Of a stretch of DNA of 64,000 nt, positions 20,020-30,184 are shown piece by piece. The position numbers were made by a program, and so were the translations under genes. Source of the stretch: Yponomeuta sedellus (lineage: Eukaryota > Arthropoda > Insecta > Lepidoptera > Yponomeutidae); contig OW203724.1 in the NCBI GenBank assembly GCA_934045075.1, positions 12,573,473 through 12,637,472 of the forward strand, written 5' to 3'. Every line of letters begins with the position of its first letter. Within the stretch, counting starts at the first letter, position 1. A model generated the notes under the pieces. The model made no database searches, had not been told where the DNA came from, and saw only the letters and a list, made by a program, of their open reading frames with translations.

Positions 20020-22005
20020 ATCATTTAACATTTTAAATCAAGTACTTATCACTGTTTTTTAAACGACAGTTTCGGTATTTTTCGGTAAAATAAATGTAAT
20101 TAAGCCAATATTCAATTAAGTGTTTAAGAACATTTGTGAATTATAGTCAGAAATTAGAATGTTCAAATGTTCAAATATATCAGATTTTAGGATTTTTTTT
20201 CAAAACTACTATTGCTTTCCAGCTTTAAAACGGCGAGAATTAGAGACCTCTTTTCAACGTCTGTGCGAGGTAATTAATATTTTTTACCGTTTTTCTATCA
20301 TGGATGAAATGTATGATTGATTGCCCGACCACCTTGTCAATATTTATCTACTATTTGTTTGTTAAAAAAACTAACAAAGATCCCGCTTGTGCAAAGTTTC
20401 ACTGTATTGTAACTGTAACAATAAAAATAGAATAATGACCAAAAGACCTCTGTGGAGTTTCTTGCACCGCTTCTTCTCCACGGTAGTTATAACATTCGAA
20501 GCGGAAGCGGTGGCGTCCATTGGTAAAGGTTCACTTTATGAATGTACTGTGCTACTAAAATTATTTTATGTAACGTGGTTTTAATGGTCAATATATAACC
20601 ATAACTTCATAATTGCATTGTTTCATTTTATTGTCAAACCGTCTCTAGTAAAAATTGTGTAACAGTAGGTACCTACCTAAAAATATTCCGAAATTAGAAA
20701 TAGTCAGAATGATCCCTCACTAGGCGTATTTGTCGTAATTGTAACGAATAAATACGAATTGCCCTATTGCTTCTGTTTGGTTCATCTAAGTAGACAATTT
20801 CTTCCATCATATTTTAGATTCTTGATGTCATGTTGGCCGGTCACCTGTCCATGGTAAAAGGAAAAAAAGTAAAGTAAAAAGATTTTTATTGCCACCAAGA
20901 AAACACTGGTTTTTATGGTCAACCTAATTTGCGTGGAATCACTGAATTTTTCACAGGCGAGCCACAGCTTTCTTTACACTTTTAATTGCAACAATTTTAA
21001 AATCCTTAGAGATTGTTTAACCTTCAGTGTCGACAGAATGAAAAGAGCAAAAATTTAAAAGTAGAAGAAGACGAAGATATACACTTATTTAACGCCACAT
21101 AAGTATACATAATTCATTTACAAGAGAAGATCAAAAATAAAAAAAAAAATTAAAAGAAGACCTAAGTGAAACTACTTAGGTACAAGTAAAAAACCGGACA
21201 AGTGCGTGTCTGGTCACGCGCAGTGTAAGGTTTCCTAGGAGAGTTTTCTTACCTGATTTACAAAATTAATAACCTCATCAAAAATAATTATTAATCTTTG
21301 AAGATCATTATGATGATGTGCTACTAGGATTGGAGTCGCCCTACTCTGAATAAAATGTACGCTCTACGAGTAGCTAGAGCTTACCTAATATTTCGCAAAT
21401 TTCGTCATAATGTTTTAAAAACTACCAATCCAACGATAGGTAGGCGAAAAAAAAAACCTGCAGCAATAGGTAGCGGAGGTAAGTATCCAATTTTTGGTAG
21501 CTTTATCTACAGATTTTTTAACGTGATCACATTTCAGCTCTGTAGTACTTTTCATCTCTGTGCTTAGCCCGAACGAAGGGCGAAAGGCGAACATGGTGAA
21601 ACCCTATAGCCAACAAGCAACCCTTATTGCTTGTTGGCTACGGAACCCTAAAATCAAAATTCAAGCATACCTACTGTAGGCTGTATCACTGTATGTCGAT
21701 GCTGTGAAAAAAAGCCGTCATGCTTAGCAGACGGTTTGCACCCACAACACTGATTTGGAGCGAGGGCCTTCTGTTTACTTACGGAGCATTAAAAACGGCA
21801 CAAACACGAACTTAAGCTGACAAATAGCCATAGCCATACTTACGCACTCATATATTTATATAAATAATAGGTACACTATACCTAATTATAGTATAGGTAA
21901 TAATTATGACTTTGTTTTCTAAGATAGGTATGTATTATATTGTATTTATTATTGTAGCTAGACCAACTGTGAAGGGAAACATGGTGAGAAAACCTGAGTG
22001 TCTTA
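20020..22005. other. Intergenic sequence with decayed repeats
   Basis: About 20430-20500 carries GACCTCTGTGGAGTTTCTTGC, a lepidopteran interspersed-repeat motif. About 21191-21650 begins ACCGGACAAGTGCGTGTC and ends GGCTACGGAACCCTAAAATC, the usual borders of a LINE/SINE tail; it includes a perfect hairpin at about 21612-21644 (AGCCAACAAGCAA...TTGCTTGTTGGCT). No gene recognised. Confidence 0.45.
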
Positions 22006-22160
22006 GGCGCGAAACATACAGAAAAGGCGTAAGGTGAAGGCGCGGCGCAGGCGCAGAGACGGCGTGGAACAGATAAGGCACGGATGCGACTTAAATTATA
22101 TAAAAGAGGCGAAGAGACGGCACAAAGAGTCATTACGCAGGCAGACTTTATCGTGATAGC

Positions 22161-22253
22161 ATGTTTTCCTCTTCAGATGACGAAGATGCGCTCGCTTTGC
22201 TGCAACTCATTCTGCCCCCGATAGTTGAAAAGGCGCATGTAACAAGAATCTAA
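22161..22253 (+). pseudogene. Harbinger transposase N-terminal fragment
   Basis: A 30-codon frame starts MFSSSDDEDALALLQLILPP and then stops. Acidic starts of this kind are common in HARBI1-like nucleases. The catalytic part is absent. A 32-bp segment of it (about 22209-22240) recurs inverted at about 43123-43154. Confidence 0.5.
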
Positions 22254-22651
22254 AACTGAGAAAAAAAATGTTTAATGAATAAAAACTTAAATTGTTTGCT
22301 GTCTGTTAGTTAAACGAAGAGATATATTTTTGAAGATGTTGAACAATAGTTAACATGATTATCTTTCAATTGCTATAGTACGATAGGTATATTTTAAATA
22401 TATTATATGCAAAATCTTGTAGCGACCGCATTACGGAAACATAGAAAATATTCCACGGAGCTCCGAACAACATCCTTGCGCCGGCATCTCACTCTTGGTA
22501 CTGCTGACACGGCGAAGCGTGCGCGCATATTTATGTGGAGAGCCGACGCGACACTAGCGCCGCGCGGTACGCTACGGTGTGTGCGTTAAACTTGTGATAC
22601 TTGTTCAACACCATACTATGTGCGATTATAACTTTTGTACTTAAGAAGACA

Positions 22652-24124
22652 GGAGCGGACGGTATTGCCAACCTAGCGCTCAAAAACTTCCCCGGCCAGG
22701 TGCTCACCCTCCTTGCCATTCTCTTCAATGCCTGCTTTGACCTCTGTCACTTTCCATCCGCATGGAAAGAGGCGACAGTCATAGGCATTCCCAAGCCCGG
22801 GAAGCCCCTCAACGTCCCATCTAGCCACCGCCCCATCAGCCTTCTTAAGGCCATGGGCAAGCTCTTCGAACGAGTTATTCTCACTCGTATGAGAAACCAC
22901 CTCTTCCCGTCAGAGGGACCCCCTCTCATCATCCATCACCAATTTGGCTTTCGAGCTAGGCACTCTTGCCCTCAACAAGTCCACCGCATAGTAGAGTATA
23001 TCTTGAGTGGTTTCTTCCCTAGGCGCGAAAAGACGGTAGCCGTCTTCTTCGATGTCGCCAAGGCCTTTGACAAGGTCTGGCACGCAGGGCTCGTGTACAA
23101 ATTGTACGAACTGGGTCTCCCCGACCGACTTGTCCGCGTCATATATAGCTTTTTGAAGGATCGGTCCTTCCGTTTTAGACACGAGGGGGTACTCTCGTCC
23201 CCCCGTCCGCTCAGAGCCGGGGTCCCGCAAGGCTCCGTGCTCTCCCCCCTCCTGTACATTTCGTACACAAATGACATTCCCATTCCCGGCGATGGGGTCC
23301 AATTGTCACTTTTTGCCGACGACACCGCACTCTACTGCAAGAGTCGGCAGATGTCGTGTATCCTCCGCAAACTCCAACCCGCGGTCGATAAGCTAGGAGC
23401 CTGGTTCAGACTATGGCGCATCGAGGTCAACCCGGAGAAAAGCACGGCTGTGCGTTTTGAACACAAGCGTGGACGGTTTCTCGGCGAGGACCCCCCCATT
23501 CGCATGTTAGGGACCCCAGTCCCCTGGCAAAAATCCGCCAAGTACCTAGGTGTCATTTTAGATAGGAACCTGACTTTCGTCCCACACATCCGGAAGGTGA
23601 CCCGGACAGCCCGATTTTACCTAGGCCGCCTATCATCCATGATAGGCCGGCACAGTAGGATGTCAGCTAGGAACAAGCGAACGCTCTATAAGGTTTGCAT
23701 TCGTCCCGTGATGACTTACGCGGCACCCGTCTTCGCTCACGCGTCCCCCTCAGCCCTGTACGGACTGCAGAGGGTACAGAACATTTTTATTCGTAGGGCA
23801 CTGAACGCTCACTGGTGCGTCAGGAACGCAGACCTACATCGGGACATGGAAATCCCAACCATGCAGCAATTTATTAGGTCCCTCTCAGAGACGTTCTTCA
23901 GCACTGCTGAAGAACATCCCAACCCCCTGATCCGCGAAGCAGCGGCTTACTCTCCGCCCACGACGGACCCACGTTACCTGGTGCGCAGGCCCAGGAACGT
24001 ACTCGTTGACCCGCCCGACAAATTGTCGTCTGACCTGAACCACCTCTTAGAGGCTCGGTCTCAGTCAGACGCGCCCCCCTCCTCTGCCAGTGTCCCCCCT
24101 AGGGGGGGCACTGCTCTTTCATAG
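22652..24124 (+). CDS. LINE ORF2, reverse transcriptase part
   Basis: RT motifs are IPKPGKPLNVPSSHRPISLL, HQFGFRARHSCPQQ, VAVFFDVAKAFDKVWH, AGVPQGSVLSPLLY and the catalytic LFADDTALY. The frame is open into the LTR, where an ATG at 22601 adds MFNTILCAIITFVLKK. The endonuclease domain is missing. Such proteins copy the LINE RNA at a nicked target. By order of RT blocks and by the ORF1 at 40304 it belongs to the Jockey group. Confidence 0.85.
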   Translation, partial: GADGIANLALKNFPGQVLTLLAILFNACFDLCHFPSAWKEATVIGIPKPGKPLNVPSSHRPISLLKAMGKLFERVILTRMRNHLFPSEGPPLIIHHQFGFRARHSCPQQVHRIVEYILSGFFPRREKTVAVFFDVAKAFDKVWHAGLVYKLYELGLPDRLVRVIYSFLKDRSFRFRHEGVLSSPRPLRAGVPQGSVLSPLLYISYTNDIPIPGDGVQLSLFADDTALYCKSRQMSCILRKLQPAVDKLGAWFRLWRIEVNPEKSTAVRFEHKRGRFLGEDPPIRMLGTPVPWQKSAKYLGVILDRNLTFVPHIRKVTRTARFYLGRLSSMIGRHSRMSARNKRTLYKVCIRPVMTYAAPVFAHASPSALYGLQRVQNIFIRRALNAHWCVRNADLHRDMEIPTMQQFIRSLSETFFSTAEEHPNPLIREAAAYSPPTTDPRYLVRRPRNVLVDPPDKLSSDLNHLLEARSQSDAPPSSASVPPRGGTALS

Positions 24125-24400
24125 CAGTTTTGTAATATAAACTCTTCTAAGCGGACGCTCCGCTAGGGAGCTCCGCTGTGCGCCCTCCTCGGCCTCGAGG
24201 GGGGTCGCTCCCGATGTGGGTTTAGGGGTCTCTAGGACCAAAACCAGTCCCAAGGTGGTGTTTAGTGGGTAGGCGCACTTCTTGTGAGTCCCACATTGGC
24301 AGCACGGCCGGGTCCGTGCTGTTATGCATGAGCATTCACCACCTCCCTCCCCCGTGTCCTCCGGAGGGTGCCCTTTATAGGATTAAAAAAAAAAAAAAAA
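22652..24400 (+). mobile_element. 5'-truncated Jockey-type LINE inside the Gypsy LTR
   Basis: It starts within ORF2 (GADGIANLALKNFPG) and ends in the 3' UTR and a run of 16 A. It is nearly identical to the copy at 30185-32849. Confidence 0.9.
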
Positions 24401-24954
24401 TTCCTTATCAATTTCATACCTCAAGTTTTATTGGTCTCCCACATTGGTGACCCCGACGCTGAAAATGTCAATAACAGCAGAAGATCTCGCGAAAGCAATC
24501 GCCGCATCGCAAGCTCAATCATCGAGCACCCAGTCCACCGAGCTTGCAGCTTTTTCCTTCAATTCGTGACTTGAGACCCCTCGGCCTCGAGGGGGGTCGC
24601 TCCCGATGTGGGTTTAGGGGTCTCTAGGACCAAAACCAGTCCCAAGGTGGTGTTTAGTGGGTAGGCGCACTTCTTGTGAGTCCCACATTGGCAGCACGGC
24701 CGGGTCCGTGCTGTTATGCATGAGCATTCACCACCTCCCTCCCCCGTGTCCTCCGGAGGGTGCCCTTTATAGGATTAAAAAAAAAAAAAAAATTCCTTAT
24801 CAATCTCATACCTCAAGTTTTATTGGTCTCCCACATTGGTGACCCCGACGCTGAAAATGTCAATAACAGCAGAAGATCTCGCGAAAGCAATCGCCGCATC
24901 GCAAGCTCAATCATCGAGCACCCAGTCCACCGAGCTTGCAGCTTTTTCCTTCAA
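24187..24954 (+). repeat. Tandem duplication of 376 bp with 16-nt filler
   Basis: 24187-24562 and 24579-24954 are near-identical. Each contains the LINE 3' end with poly(A), the tail of the LTR, the primer-binding site and the first gag codons. The upstream gag start (24465) runs into the filler and stops (TGA) after about 34 codons. Confidence 0.92.
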
Positions 24955-25723
24955 GTCACGAATACCATCATTTTGGAGGCAGAAACCGAGCTTATGGTTT
25001 TCACATTTCGAGTCAATCATAGCCAGTCAGAAGATGGGAGACGAGCCAAAGTACCATCTGGCTGTAGCGCAACTAGAACTTCCAGACATCGAGCAAGTTA
25101 GTGACATCATCAAGGCACCACCAGAATCGAAGAAGTACGATACACTAAAAAATCGATTAATATCTGTCTATGAAGAATCTGAAGCTAGCCAGATGCAGAA
25201 GCTTCTAAGTGACATGGAGCTTGGTAGCCAAAAGCCAACACAACTCCTGCGAAAGATGCGTGATTTAGCTCGTGACAACGTACCAGATACCACACTAAAA
25301 ATACTATGGTCAGGTCACTTGCCATCACCGATACGCGCCATTCTCTCTATATCAAAAGAGACTGAGTTGGATGTATTAGCAATAATGGCTGATAAGATGC
25401 TGGAGCAAACACAACAAGTCAACTCAGTTTGCGGCTACCAACCATCAACATCATCGCCAACTGACAGTGACGCAATTCTCAGAAAAATAGAAGCTTTGAG
25501 CCAAGAGATTGCCGAGCTCAAAATACACAACTCGAGACCCCGCCAACGATTGCCATATCCCGGCAGGAATTTACGTTTTCGGTCTCGGTCAAATAACTAC
25601 TCAGCATCAAGACGAGAACACAATACCAAAAAAATCTGCTATTATCATCAACGGTTTGGTAACGAAGCAAGAAGATGCCTACTGCCCTGCAACTTCAATA
25701 ATAGTGATAAATCGGAAAACTAA
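24857..25723 (+). CDS. gag: Gypsy gag
   Basis: 288 codons from ATG 24857 (MSITAEDLAKAIAAS) just after the primer-binding site. The body IPSFWRQKPSLWFSHFE and LLRKMRDLARDNVPD is the capsid-type region common in insect Gypsy elements. The end carries CYYHQRFGNEARRCLLPC, a zinc-binding motif. An upstream ATG at 24836 is in frame but lies in the primer-binding region. The frame appears intact. Confidence 0.88.
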   Translation: MSITAEDLAKAIAASQAQSSSTQSTELAAFSFKSRIPSFWRQKPSLWFSHFESIIASQKMGDEPKYHLAVAQLELPDIEQVSDIIKAPPESKKYDTLKNRLISVYEESEASQMQKLLSDMELGSQKPTQLLRKMRDLARDNVPDTTLKILWSGHLPSPIRAILSISKETELDVLAIMADKMLEQTQQVNSVCGYQPSTSSPTDSDAILRKIEALSQEIAELKIHNSRPRQRLPYPGRNLRFRSRSNNYSASRREHNTKKICYYHQRFGNEARRCLLPCNFNNSDKSEN

Positions 25724-25737
25724 GAAAGACTTACGCT

Positions 25738-28359
25738 ATGACGGGGGCAAAGGTCGAAGAAATTCAAAACCGTCTATTTGTCAAAGATGTAAACACAAGC
25801 ATACGTTTTCTTATCGACACAGGCGCCAACGTTTCCGTGATACCACCGAGACCTGCAGACAAGAAAAATAAAACATCCAGTAGCTTTTTATATGCTGCGA
25901 ATGGATCTTCTATACCTACATACGGTGAAAGAACGCTAACGCTCAATCTTGGATTGCGCCGTCCATATACCTGGAAATTTGTCATCGCAGCAGTCAGTCG
26001 TCCGATCATAGGAGCCGATTTCCTGCACAGTAATCATCTTATAGTAGACCTTCGTGACCGAAAGATCATAGATAAACGCACAGAATTGCATATCGCTGGA
26101 TACCTCTCACTTACAACTCACTCAAGCGTCAACACAATCAACAAAGATCAGCCTTACCACGATATACTATCGAAATACCCGGACATTACAAGGCCAAGCC
26201 TAATAAAACCCTCAAACAGCGATGTAGAACATCATATCGAGACTCACGGCCCGCCACTATTTTCTAAAGCCAGGCCTCTACCGCCACACAAATACAATGC
26301 TGCGAAAGATGAGTTTCAAGAAATGATGGAACAAGGAATCTGCCGACCATCCAAAAGTCCATGGGCCAGCCCGTTACATATGGTTTTGAAGAAAGATAAC
26401 CAGTGGAGACCGTGTGGCGACTACAGACGCCTCAACTCAGTGACAATTCCTGATAGATATCCAGTTCCACGTCTACATGACTTTACCTACAATCTAGAAG
26501 GCAAAACTGTTTTCTCTAAGCTGGATCTGAAAACGGCTTACTTCCAAATACAAGTCCGTGAAAGCGATATTCCCAAGACAGCCATAATAACACCATTTGG
26601 GCTATTCGAATTTCCGAGGATGTGCTTTGGCCTACGTAACTCCAGTCAAACTTTCCAACGACACATTGACACAATTCTTAGAGGAGTAGCCGCTTTTCCG
26701 TTCGTTGATGATATTTTGGTGGCATCTGAAGACGAAGACAAACACAGAAAAGACCTTGAAGAGGTATTCAAAAGACTCGACGACAATGGCTTGAAACTAA
26801 ACGTAAGCAAGTGCGTTTTTGGCAAACCTAAACTGGATTTTCTGGGATACTCAATTTCGGCTAATGGAATCACACCAACAGAAGAAAAAGTCAACGCTAT
26901 ATCAGCCTATCCCCTACCATCAACGGTTCAAGAGCTGCGCCGCTTTCTCGGTATGGTAAACTTTTATCGAGAAAATATCCCACATGCCGCTGAGCACCAG
27001 AAAGAACTGAACGAGTATCTACATAACTCGAAGAAGAACGACAAATCCAAAGTACTATGGAACGACAAGGCAATTAAGGCGTTTGAAACATGCAAACAAG
27101 ATATCAAGAATGCCACGCTTCTGTCATATCCATCTGACAAAGCACCATTTGCATTGATGACCGATGCATCGGATAACTATGCTGGCGCCGTCATTCAACA
27201 AAATATTCAAGGCAGCTGGAAGCCACTTGGATTTTTTTCAAAGAAATTTAATGAAGCTCAGCGTAAATACAGCACTTACGACAGAGAACTTCTCTCAATA
27301 TACCTGGCCGTAAGACACTTTCGCCGTTTATTCGAGGGACGAGACTTAGTTATCTACACTGATCATAAACCGCTTCAATATGCGCTGAAAGCACCTAGCA
27401 AAAACGAAACGCCAATAAGGACAAGATACCTAGAATTTATTGGCCATTTCACTTCGGATGTTCGTCATATTGCTGGAAAAGAAAACCCCGTCGCCGATGC
27501 GCTGTCACGGGTTGAAGAGCTCTTTTGTCCATCTCCACTTAATTACGAAGCTATATCAAAAAGCCAGAGAAATGACCAAGAATTACAACAACTTACAGAA
27601 AAAAGAATATACACTTTCAAAAAAATTGCAATACCTAACTCATCAGCGACCGTTATCTGTGAGATGTCAACAGGAAAAGCCAGACCATACCTACCAAATG
27701 AGTTTCGTAAACAAGCCTATCAAGCCGTTCATGAACTCAGCCATCCAGGTATAAAAGCAACACGGAAACTAGTGACCTCACGATACTTCTGGACTTCAAT
27801 GAACACAGATGTAAATAATTGGAGCCGAAGTTGCATCGCTTGCCAACGAGCTAAAATACAGCGTCACACGAAAGCACCAATAGCACAATTCGAAATTTCG
27901 GAGAGATTATCACACGTCCATATAGATATCGTCGGACCTCTTCCGATATCAGACGGCTACCGTTACTGTCTAACAGCTATAGATCGAGCAACGAAGTGGC
28001 CAGAAGCATTCCCGTTGGAAGAAATAACAGCTGAGAAAATAGCGTGCGCACTGTACGATGGATGGCTATCACGATTTGGCTGTTCTAACAAAATAACGAC
28101 AGATCAAGGACGTCAATTCGAATCAGAGATATTCAACTGCCTAATGAATCGAATGGGTATTGAAAGGAACCGTACAACTGCCTATCACCCCCAGACAAAC
28201 GGTATCATAGAGCGCTGGCATAGAACTCTCAAAACTGCGATAACAGCACGCCTCAATATCCCTAACTGGTCACGTGATCTACCTACGGTTCTACTGGGAT
28301 TACGTGCAGCTTTGAAAAGTGACACAGGCACGAGCGCAGCTGAATTACTGTACGGACAA
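25738..28359 (+). CDS. pol: Gypsy pol (protease, RT, RNase H, integrase), interrupted at its end
   Basis: Domains in order: aspartic protease FLIDTGANVSVIP (residues 24-36), RT with RPCGDYRRLN, FSKLDLKTAYFQIQ and FVDD (322-325), RNase H with LMTDASDNYAGAV (about 475) and VIYTDHKPL, integrase zinc finger HELSHPGI...CIACQRAK, and core D730, D789 and E825 (DD35E). The frame is -1 relative to gag and is open for a few codons before ATG 25738, overlapping the gag end, which suggests frameshifting. The SINE at 28360 ends the frame at 28392; the remainder continues at 28474. Confidence 0.9.
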
Positions 28360-28462
28360 TATTGGCCTTTTTGCATCTACTTAATGAGATGATTTATACA
28401 GCGTCCAGTGGTATCTTCACTCACACTAGATGGGAGAAGGGACCACTCCGACGGACGTTGGT
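28360..28462 (-). mobile_element. SINE-like insertion in pol
   Basis: 103 bp flanked by an 11-bp duplication TGTACGGACAA (28349-28359, 28463-28473). It matches 51974-52246 and 53611-53806 (GTGGTATCTTCACTCACACT). It is the 3' part of the family in minus orientation. Confidence 0.88.
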
Positions 28463-28473
28463 TGTACGGACAA

Positions 28474-28890
28474 CCGCTGCGCTTACCTGGAGAACTCTGG
28501 GACGATTCGATAGCAACGCGTCCAACTTCGGTCTACATGAATCGACTAAGTGAAGCCATGAAAAGAACACAAGTGCAAAGAAAACCGGCAGCACAAGCCA
28601 TTTTCATACATGACGATCTGCAAACATGTTCACACGTTTTTATACGCAATGATGCTGTAAAAAAAACCCTAACACCTAACTATGATGGCCCGTACAAAGT
28701 CCTACTAAGACCAACAGATAAGTACTACACTATTCAACTTCACAACAGGGAAGCAAACATATCAATTGATAGATTGAAACCGGCATTTACTATGAATATG
28801 GAAGACAACGACGCTGGCACTTACTATACCACAAGAACTGGAAGACTGTCAAAACCTCCTGTACGCTTCGCTGGAAGGGGAGTGGTGTAG
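28474..28890 (+). pseudogene. pol: Gypsy pol, C-terminal remainder
   Basis: After the SINE, pol continues in another frame: LYGQPLRLPGELWDD, KTLTPNYDGPYKVLLR and NISIDRLKPAF, the chromo-like integrase tail of Gypsy. It stops a few bases inside the 3' LTR. Apart from the SINE it reads open. Confidence 0.85.
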
Positions 28891-29172
28891 CGACCGCATT
28901 ACGGAAACATAGAAAATATTCCACGGAGCTCCGAACAACATCCTTGCGCCGGCATCTCACTCTTGGTACTGCTGACACGGCGAAGCGTGCGCGCATATTT
29001 ATGTGGAGAGCCGACGCGACACTAGCGCCGCGCGGTACGCTACGGTGTGTGCGTTAAACTTGTGATACTTGTTCAACACCATACTATGTGCGATTATAAC
29101 TTTTGTACTTAAGAAGACATGTAAATAAATTCCTTATCAATCTCATACCTCAAGTTTTATTGGTCTCCCACA
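28886..29172 (+). repeat. Gypsy 3' LTR
   Basis: 287 bp, TGTAGCG to CCCACA, preceded by the polypurine tract. This uninterrupted copy defines the LTR and shows what the LINE in the 5' LTR replaced. Confidence 0.92.
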
Positions 29173-30157
29173 ATCTCAAAAAATCCTTTTCATTTTAGTT
29201 TAAAAAATATGAAGAAATGAGACATAATAGGAGTTTAATAGGCGCATATCGCTACATGCGCCCTATCAATTTCTGTCGGCGTTCGACGACTTTTTAGATT
29301 TAAGTTCCTTAGCGATTAGATAGACATTAGATAGGTAGTTAGTAGATAGGTACCTTAGTTGTAAGAATACTTTTGTTTAGATTTAAGTCACATTTTTATT
29401 AAATAATTTTATCACCTTGTGTCTTATTTCCTTAGGCTTAAGAGTCAGTATTCAATAATAATTTTACATTATTTAGTTTTAGGATGATTTCACTTACCTT
29501 TCATTTGTTTTCATAGCCAGTACGATGCATATTATGTTATTTACTTTGTAAGCGATTGTAAACTAGATAGAATACCTCTTGCACCACAATTACTAGTGTA
29601 TAAAATCTGCAGAACAGATTTTCTATGTAGAATTTTATCTCGTAAACCACGTTAGAAGCACGTCACGGATTAGGATAAAACTGGTAAAACCACATAGATC
29701 AGCCTAAAATCTGTCGAAATACAACACATAGCACTCTATAGAATGGTGACATTGAGCCAAAATTAGCTAACAAAATCTTATGTTTCCGAAAGCGATAACT
29801 TTCGATTGGCTCAACCGATTTTGATGAAACTTGCACAGCAGGTAGTTTTTACTAATATCTAACCATTTTTATTCTCACTAAAAAGATTTATTAATATTCT
29901 ACAGAGTTATTTCGATAGAAAAGTTCAGTCTATTTTCCTCAGTAAATCTGTACAAAATCCTATAAGAAACTTATTAGAATGCTAGAGACTTATTAGAATG
30001 TCACTTATTCCAATGAGAAAACATTAATTTAATATAAATTAATGCGTAATTCTATGTAAATTCACTAGGAAAGTAAATAAAGATAAGTAGGCTATCTATC
30101 TCGCTCGCTCACGCACCCCCCTCGCGCAGCCCCCGCCCCGGAACTAGGGCAATTTGG

Positions 30158-30164
30158 TATAAAA
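30158..30164 (+). promoter_or_regulatory. TATA box of the BEL LTR
   Basis: TATAAAA. The LINE begins 27 bp after its first T, where transcription would normally start. The same TATA box in the 3' LTR is at about 40278. Confidence 0.6.
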
Positions 30165-30184
30165 GGCGGCCGATCTCCGACGAT

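Larger units (their letters stand above)
22418..24443 (+). repeat. Gypsy 5' LTR, interrupted by a LINE
   Basis: LTR sequence 22418-22651 and about 24399-24443 is separated by a LINE. Compared with the 3' LTR (28886-29172), about eight bases (TGTAAATA) between the halves are missing, so the LINE insertion deleted target bases instead of duplicating them. Confidence 0.9.
22418..29172 (+). mobile_element. Gypsy-type LTR retrotransposon
   Basis: The LTRs begin TGTAGCG and end CCCACA, with an ATCT duplication on both sides (22414-22417, 29173-29176). Order: 5' LTR, primer-binding site (TTGGTGACCCCGAC after the LTR), gag, pol in the -1 frame, polypurine tract GAAGGGGAGTGG, 3' LTR. No env gene. The two LTRs are almost identical, so the insertion is young, but a LINE, a 376-bp duplication and a SINE have damaged it. 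Confidence 0.92.

Noticed and set aside
24265..24842. Short frames beginning MGRRTSCESHIGS
   Set aside because: They translate the LINE 3' UTR and recur with every copy of it; no coding signal.
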